Part shown: one piece after another, positions 9,082 to 12,551 of the stretch
Layout of the letters: each line of letters opens with the position of its first letter
How positions within the stretch are numbered: position 1 is the first letter of the stretch
Assembly (NCBI GenBank): GCA_035275625.1
Contig: DATEMK010000377.1
Coordinates: 1-12,551, forward strand
Origin: DATEMK01 sp035275625
Lineage (GTDB): Bacteria; Bacteroidota; Bacteroidia; AKYH767-A; OLB10
DNA: 12,551 nucleotides
Reading direction: 5' to 3'
Notes under the pieces: model-generated
Databases searched by the model: none
What the model saw: the letters and a program-made list of their open reading frames with translations, nothing else
What the model was told of the DNA's origin: nothing
Program-made: the position numbers and the translations under genes

Positions 9082-9112
9082 GCCCCATCTAACCTCCCCA
9101 AAGGGGAGGAAC
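9082..9112. repeat. GC-rich hairpin repeat acting as probable bidirectional terminator
   Basis: The inverted repeat CCTCCCC (93-99 of the 9000s) and GGGGAGG (9103-9109), with an AAA loop, sits inside the flank CCCCATCTAA...AACC. Closely similar short elements recur between genes in many Bacteroidota genomes (recalled, not searched). Here it occupies most of the 40-bp gap between two converging genes, so it can form a stem in transcripts from either side. Neither strand has a long T tract, so the terminator role is inferred from position and structure. Confidence 0.6.
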
Positions 9113-9120
9113 CGTTCTGA

Positions 9121-9531
9121 TTAAAACTTTGGCTTTCTTCTTAGTTCCTTCTTCTCCGACTTTTCTTTTTTCAATTTTAATCTTTCTTCCTTTGATGCCT
9201 TCGAAGGTTTTGATGCAACCCGTTTCTTTTTCGGAGTTAATGCTTTTTGAATAAGCGCAAGAAATTTTTCAGATACAATCTCTTTATTTGAAAATTGCGA
9301 ACGTTCGCTGTCTGCCGTTAATCTTAAAATTCCTTCAGCAGAGATTTTTGAAGAAAGTTTTTTAAGGATAACTTCTTTTTGTTCACCCGAAAGAAAATTT
9401 GAATTGTTTAAATCAAAAGACAATTCAACTTTTGTGGAAACTTTATTAACATTCTGCCCGCCTTTACCACCACTGCGGACAGCTTTAAAAGAAACTTCTT
9501 TTAAAAGATTTTCAATAGAAAAAGACATCAT
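9121..9531 (-). CDS. arfB: Alternative ribosome-rescue peptidyl-tRNA hydrolase ArfB
   Basis: This 136-residue protein has the release-factor catalytic motif RSGGKGGQNVNK with GGQ at residues 24-26, followed by a compact domain (about 12-98) and a lysine- and arginine-rich tail (about 100-136). This is the ArfB/YaeJ layout: no stop-codon recognition domain, and a basic tail that in E. coli enters the empty mRNA channel of a stalled ribosome while the GGQ loop hydrolyses peptidyl-tRNA. The length matches the family. The start codon overlaps the preceding amidase gene's stop as TGATG (on the minus strand), which points to translational coupling; a second ATG directly follows, so Met1 or Met2 may be used. 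It is the last gene of a three-gene minus-strand operon and ends against the hairpin repeat. The basic tail distinguishes it from true release factors. Confidence 0.93.
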   Translation of the reverse strand: MMSFSIENLLKEVSFKAVRSGGKGGQNVNKVSTKVELSFDLNNSNFLSGEQKEVILKKLSSKISAEGILRLTADSERSQFSNKEIVSEKFLALIQKALTPKKKRVASKPSKASKEERLKLKKEKSEKKELRRKPKF

Positions 9532-10322
9532 CAGGTTTTTATTTCAAATTCGTCACCGTCCAAAAGTGCAGGGAAAGATTCCCTGTATTCTTTTAATTTT
9601 TTCCACGAAAGTGAAATTGTTTCTACAGATTCTTTTGAAGATTTTGTTTTGCTGATTTTTTCTCCTAAGAAATTAATTGCAGCCGAATCACCTGTGTGAT
9701 TAAATCCGTTGCCGTCCTTGCCGATACGGTTCAGCCCGATAACGTATGATTGGTTTTCAATCGCCCGTGCAATCAATAATTGTTTCCATGCGTAAACGCG
9801 TTTTTCGGGCCAGTTCGCTACATAGATTAATAAATCATATTTTTTATTCAGCGCATCATTCCTGCTCCAAACAGGAAACCGCAAATCATAGCACACCAGC
9901 GGGCATATTCTCCAGTCTTTAATTTCCACAATAATTTTTTCAGTTCCCGGTTTGTAAATATCATTTTCAGTTGCCATTCTGAAAAGATGCCGTTTGTCAT
10001 ATTTTTTATAAGTTCCGTCAGGGCTCATCCAGATGAGACGGTTAAAATAATTTTGATCTTCTGTTATTATCAGGCTTCCGCATACCACAGCATTTTTTGC
10101 ACTTGCAGCATCCTGCATCCATTTCATTGCAGAGCCATTCATTTTCTCTGCAAGATTTTTTGCATTCATGGTAAAACCCGTGCTGAACATTTCAGGAAGC
10201 AAAATCAAATCCGTTGAATTTTTTCTTATCGCTTTCAGCTTCTCAGAAAAGTGTTCCAGGTTTTTTGGAATGTTTTCCCAAAATAATTTTGTTTGAACGA
10301 TAGTAACTTTTAAATCTTTCAT
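9531..10322 (-). CDS. yafV: Nitrilase-superfamily omega-amidase, YafV-like
   Basis: This 263-residue protein has the complete nitrilase-superfamily Glu-Lys-Cys triad: LLPEMF (Glu44), YDKRHLF (Lys110) and LVCYDLRFP (Cys144). The size, the YDKRHLFRMA context and the CYDLRFP nucleophile block resemble the E. coli YafV/mammalian NIT2 group. Those omega-amidases hydrolyse alpha-ketoglutaramate (and alpha-ketosuccinamate) to the corresponding dicarboxylate and ammonia. There is no signal peptide, so it acts in the cytoplasm. Its start overlaps the stop of the aminotransferase gene by 4 nt (ATGA), and its own stop overlaps the arfB start. The neighbouring YbdL-like aminotransferase can supply its substrate if it uses glutamine as amino donor. 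Other carbon-nitrogen hydrolases, such as MtnU-type enzymes, are close alternatives; the omega-amidase call is stronger because of the neighbour. Confidence 0.88.
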   Translation of the reverse strand: MKDLKVTIVQTKLFWENIPKNLEHFSEKLKAIRKNSTDLILLPEMFSTGFTMNAKNLAEKMNGSAMKWMQDAASAKNAVVCGSLIITEDQNYFNRLIWMSPDGTYKKYDKRHLFRMATENDIYKPGTEKIIVEIKDWRICPLVCYDLRFPVWSRNDALNKKYDLLIYVANWPEKRVYAWKQLLIARAIENQSYVIGLNRIGKDGNGFNHTGDSAAINFLGEKISKTKSSKESVETISLSWKKLKEYRESFPALLDGDEFEIKT

Positions 10323-11476
10323 ATTGTTTTTAATTTTTCCGCGGCTTTTTTTAACATCTCATCATCTTTTGCAAAACAAAACCGAAGCAGTTTCTGCTCA
10401 GGAGGACGATTGTAAAAAACAGAAACCGGGATGGAAGCAACCCCAAATTCTTTAGTCACTCTTTTGGCAAATTCGGTATCCTTTTCATTGCTGATTTTCG
10501 AATAATCCATCAGTTGAAAATAAGAACCTGAACATGGCAACGGTTTGAATCTTGAGCCTTTCATTTGCTTCAAAAAATAATCTCTCTTATCCTGGTAAAA
10601 AGAAGGTAATTTATCGTAATGTTTTTTCTCTTTCATGTATTCTGCAAGCGCATGTTGAACAGGTGTGTTTACAGAAAAAACATTGAATTGGTGAACACGC
10701 CTGAATTCTTTCATTAATTTTTCAGGTGCTAAAACATATCCCATTTTCCATCCTGTTGCGTGATATGTTTTCCCGAAAGAGAAAACCACGAAGCTGCGGT
10801 CTGCAAGTTTCGGGTACCGGGTTACACTCTGGTGCTCATAACCATCAAAAATAACATGTTCGTACACTTCATCGCTCAAAATAATAATATCTGAACCATG
10901 TGTAATTTTTTCTAACTGGTGCATATCCTTGGCAGTCAGAATTGCGCCTGTCGGATTATGAGGTGTGTTAATCATAATCATCCGCGTTTTCTGATTGACG
11001 AATTTTTTTGTTTCGTTCCAGTCAATGTGGTAATCGGGCGGTTTCAGATGGAGATGAACCGGAATTCCACCGCACAGCTCAATTGCCGGAACGTAACTGT
11101 CATAAGCAGGTTCAAAAACAATTACCTCGTCTCCTTCTTTCACCACAGAAGTGATGGCAGTATAAATCGCCTGCGTTCCTCCCGCAGCAATTGTAATTTC
11201 TGTTTCGGGATTATATTTTGCTGAATAGAGCTTATGCATTTTTTCAGAAATGCGTTCGCGCAGCGGAAGTATGCCCGGCATAGGTGCATATTGATTGAAT
11301 CCGTCTTTCATTTTTTGATGAATCAAATCAATCAGCTCTGATGAAACAGGAAAGTTTGGGAATCCCTGTGATAAATTAATGGCATCATATTCATTTGCCA
11401 ATGCTGACATGATAGCAAAAATTGTTGTTCCGGCTTTTGGCAATTTACTTTTTACGATTCCTTTGTATTCGGGCAT
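10319..11476 (-). CDS. ybdL: PLP-dependent aminotransferase, YbdL (methionine aminotransferase)-like
   Basis: This 385-residue class I/II (fold type I) aminotransferase carries the expected PLP residues: NTPHNPTG (Asn174), SDEVYEH (Asp202, Tyr205), SFGKTYHATGWKMGY with Schiff-base Lys236, and LRFCFAK with substrate-carboxylate Arg365. The INLSQGFPNFP start of the domain, the FNQYAPMPG segment and the HQFNVFSVNTPVQHALA block are characteristic of the YbdL/kynurenine aminotransferase/glutamine transaminase K subgroup. E. coli YbdL transaminates methionine and other bulky amino acids, and related enzymes accept glutamine. The likely cytoplasmic role is keto-acid re-amination, for example of 4-methylthio-2-oxobutanoate. 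It is the first gene of the operon; its stop overlaps the omega-amidase start by 4 nt. The start codon lies 19 bases downstream of a consensus -7 box. The exact amino donor and acceptor are inferred. Confidence 0.9.
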   Translation of the reverse strand: MPEYKGIVKSKLPKAGTTIFAIMSALANEYDAINLSQGFPNFPVSSELIDLIHQKMKDGFNQYAPMPGILPLRERISEKMHKLYSAKYNPETEITIAAGGTQAIYTAITSVVKEGDEVIVFEPAYDSYVPAIELCGGIPVHLHLKPPDYHIDWNETKKFVNQKTRMIMINTPHNPTGAILTAKDMHQLEKITHGSDIIILSDEVYEHVIFDGYEHQSVTRYPKLADRSFVVFSFGKTYHATGWKMGYVLAPEKLMKEFRRVHQFNVFSVNTPVQHALAEYMKEKKHYDKLPSFYQDKRDYFLKQMKGSRFKPLPCSGSYFQLMDYSKISNEKDTEFAKRVTKEFGVASIPVSVFYNRPPEQKLLRFCFAKDDEMLKKAAEKLKTI

Positions 11477-11494
11477 AGAACTTTCGCTTTTTCA

Positions 11495-11502
11495 CAAAAA
11501 TA
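11495..11502 (-). promoter_or_regulatory. -7 box (TATTTTTG, minus strand) for the ybdL-yafV-arfB operon
   Basis: Read on the minus strand, this is TATTTTTG, an exact match to TAnnTTTG, ending 18 bases before the aminotransferase ATG and implying a leader of roughly 10-15 nt. No clear -33 TTTG was found upstream, where the sequence is shared with the divergent fructosamine kinase gene. It is the only consensus box in the 51-bp divergent gap. Confidence 0.5.
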
Positions 11503-11527
11503 CGCTTCTGATTTCTATCTTCACATC

Positions 11528-12406
11528 ATGTTAGCCTTAGCGTTAAAAGAAGAACTTGAAAAACAGCTTACTGAAATTTTTTCACGGCAGGTGATAATTG
11601 GAAATCATAAATCGGTTTCAGGAGGTTGTATCAATGAAACCATAAAGCTTGAAACAAATTTCAAAACATTTTTTCTGAAAATAAATTCCGCTAAAAAATT
11701 TCCGGGAATGTTTGAAGCAGAAGCAAAAGGGTTGCGGCTTTTGGCAAAAGCAAATGAGATTAAAATTCCTTCGGTGGTATTGTTTGGGCAGCATGATGAT
11801 TCTTCCTTTCTCATTCTGGAATGGATGGAACAGGAAAAAAGAAAAAAAGATTTTTTTATAGATTTCGGAAGAAAACTGGCACGATTGCATAAACACACAG
11901 GTAAATATTTTGGCCTGGATCATAATAATTATATCGGTTCGCTGCCTCAAAGCAATCAACCATATAAAAATGGGATTGATTTTTTTATTGAACAGAGATT
12001 AATGAAACAAATTGAATTTGCAGTTAGCAATAATGCAATCAATAATTCGACAATTGAGCAATTTAACAAGTTGTTCAAAAAACTTTCTGAAATAATTCCA
12101 AATGAATCCCCGGCTTTATTGCACGGAGATTTATGGTCCGGAAATTACATGACTGATGAAAACGGTGCTGCCGCCCTCATTGATCCTGCTGTTTATTATG
12201 GATTTCGTGAAGCAGATATTGCCATGACAAAGCTTTTCGGTGGATTTGATTCAGAATTCTATTATGCTTACAATGAAGTCTTTGCTTTAGAAAATGGTTG
12301 GGAGGCACGATTGGATATTTTGAATCTTTATCCATTAATGGTGCATGTCAATCTTTTCGGAGGAGGTTATATTGAACAGGTGCGGCAAATACTCCGAAAA
12401 TATTAA
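11528..12406 (+). CDS. Fructosamine kinase family protein
   Basis: This 292-residue protein belongs to the fructosamine-3-kinase/aminoglycoside phosphotransferase-like fold. Visible landmarks are the N-terminal SVSGGCINET loop (residues 29-38), FFLKIN with ATP-binding Lys51, the following FEAEAKGL helix, the catalytic-loop HGDLWSGN (His199, Asp201, Asn206), the metal-binding IDPAVYYG (Asp219) and the family-typical FGGFDSEFYYAYNE and HVNLFGGGY segments near the C-terminus. Characterised homologues phosphorylate fructosamines or ribulosamines on glycated proteins or amino acids, starting their removal; the substrate of bacterial members is often unproven. It is cytoplasmic and normal in length. 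It is transcribed divergently from the aminotransferase operon across only 51 bp, and is followed by an A/T hairpin, so it is probably a single-gene unit. The ATG is the only reasonable start and keeps the full N-terminal helix. Confidence 0.9.
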   Translation: MLALALKEELEKQLTEIFSRQVIIGNHKSVSGGCINETIKLETNFKTFFLKINSAKKFPGMFEAEAKGLRLLAKANEIKIPSVVLFGQHDDSSFLILEWMEQEKRKKDFFIDFGRKLARLHKHTGKYFGLDHNNYIGSLPQSNQPYKNGIDFFIEQRLMKQIEFAVSNNAINNSTIEQFNKLFKKLSEIIPNESPALLHGDLWSGNYMTDENGAAALIDPAVYYGFREADIAMTKLFGGFDSEFYYAYNEVFALENGWEARLDILNLYPLMVHVNLFGGGYIEQVRQILRKY

Positions 12407-12423
12407 AAAAAAGGATTTTTTTT
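12405..12423 (+). terminator. A/T-only hairpin at the end of the fructosamine kinase gene
   Basis: Eight A residues (12405-12412, including the last two bases of the stop codon), a GGA loop and eight T residues form a potential stem ending in a T tract. An all-A/T stem with a 3-base loop is weak, so this is only a possible terminator. The position directly after the stop is what supports it. Confidence 0.35.
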
Positions 12424-12438
12424 ATCGCTTAAACTTTC

Positions 12439-12446
12439 TATTTTTG
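12439..12446 (+). promoter_or_regulatory. -7 box (TATTTTTG) for a gene beyond the right edge
   Basis: TATTTTTG matches TAnnTTTG exactly. A T-rich run at 12416-12423 lies about 15-22 bases upstream where the -33 element would be, but it lacks a clear TTTG. Transcription from here would produce a leader of about 100 nt before the window ends, ending in AGGGAGAAATA, which looks like a ribosome-binding region in front of a start codon just outside. Confidence 0.5.
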
Positions 12447-12551
12447 CCGTCCCTTAAAATAAAGCGTGATTACACGTGCTTTAGTTCCGCCTGTTGGCGG
12501 GATGGTTGAGTTAAGCAAAATATTTTTCTTTCTGAATTTCAGGGAGAAATA
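12447..12551 (+). other. Probable 5' leader of the next gene, with a CCGCC/GGCGG hairpin
   Basis: These 105 bases follow the promoter box. They contain a perfect 5-bp stem CCGCC (12487-12491) and GGCGG (12496-12500) with a TGTT loop, preceded by a smaller CGTG-ATTA-CACG stem (12465-12476). The GC-rich stem stands out from the AT-rich surroundings. A reading frame is open from GTG 12466 or ATG 12502 to the edge, but its product (MVELSKIFFFLNFREK) is not recognised. I favour an untranslated leader over a gene, and match it to no known riboswitch or leader class. Confidence 0.35.

Noticed and set aside
12466..12551. Short open frame at the right edge as a gene start
   Set aside because: The translated sequence is not recognised, the frame overlaps a GC-rich hairpin, and a better ribosome-binding-like stretch lies at the very end, pointing to a start outside the window.
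1..12551. Mobile element, CRISPR array, tRNA/rRNA or defence system
   Set aside because: No transposase, integrase, repeat-spacer pattern, tRNA-like fold or defence-type protein was seen; all genes are intact chromosomal families with similar base composition.

Overview
The window is an AT-rich stretch of ordinary chromosome, most likely from a member of the Bacteroidota and probably an environmental or uncultured lineage. The evidence is the tamB-tamL pair, in which the Omp85 barrel protein is a lipoprotein, the TAnnTTTG-type promoter boxes, the absence of strong Shine-Dalgarno sites, and a short CCTCCCC-AAA-GGGGAGG intergenic hairpin of a kind common in this phylum. No phage, transposon, CRISPR, tRNA or rRNA signal was seen. 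There is no gene-free stretch longer than 300 bases; the longest internal gap is 7444-7625.

Layout, left to right. The 3' end of a very small lmo0937-like membrane protein gene (1-121) is followed by a hairpin resembling a terminator (143-172). Next come tamB (180-5159, a giant inner-membrane-anchored periplasmic protein) and tamL (5128-7443, a lipidated Omp85-family barrel), which overlap by 32 nt. A 182-bp gap carries a promoter for a secreted M28 metallopeptidase resembling carboxypeptidase Q (7626-9080). That gene converges on a minus-strand operon across a 40-bp gap containing the hairpin repeat. The operon, in transcription order, is a YbdL-like aminotransferase (11476-10319), a YafV-like omega-amidase (10322-9531) and the ribosome-rescue hydrolase ArfB (9531-9121), with start and stop codons overlapping at both junctions. 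A 51-bp divergent gap separates the operon from a plus-strand fructosamine kinase-family gene (11528-12406). The right edge (12407-12551) holds an A/T hairpin, a promoter box, a GC-rich hairpin and a purine-rich stretch that looks like the leader of a gene starting just outside the window.

How the genes work together. TamB and TamL are expected to form an envelope-spanning assembly or transport module. The aminotransferase and omega-amidase make a biochemically coherent pair: glutamine-dependent transamination of a keto acid such as the methionine precursor gives alpha-ketoglutaramate, which the amidase converts to 2-oxoglutarate and ammonia. ArfB (stalled-ribosome rescue) and the fructosamine kinase (protein deglycation in characterised homologues) fit a loose damage-control theme, but that is inference from neighbourhood only. 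I found no convincing new multi-gene system; the most useful leads are the aminotransferase/amidase/ArfB coupling, the tamB-tamL arrangement and the uncharacterised leader at the right edge.
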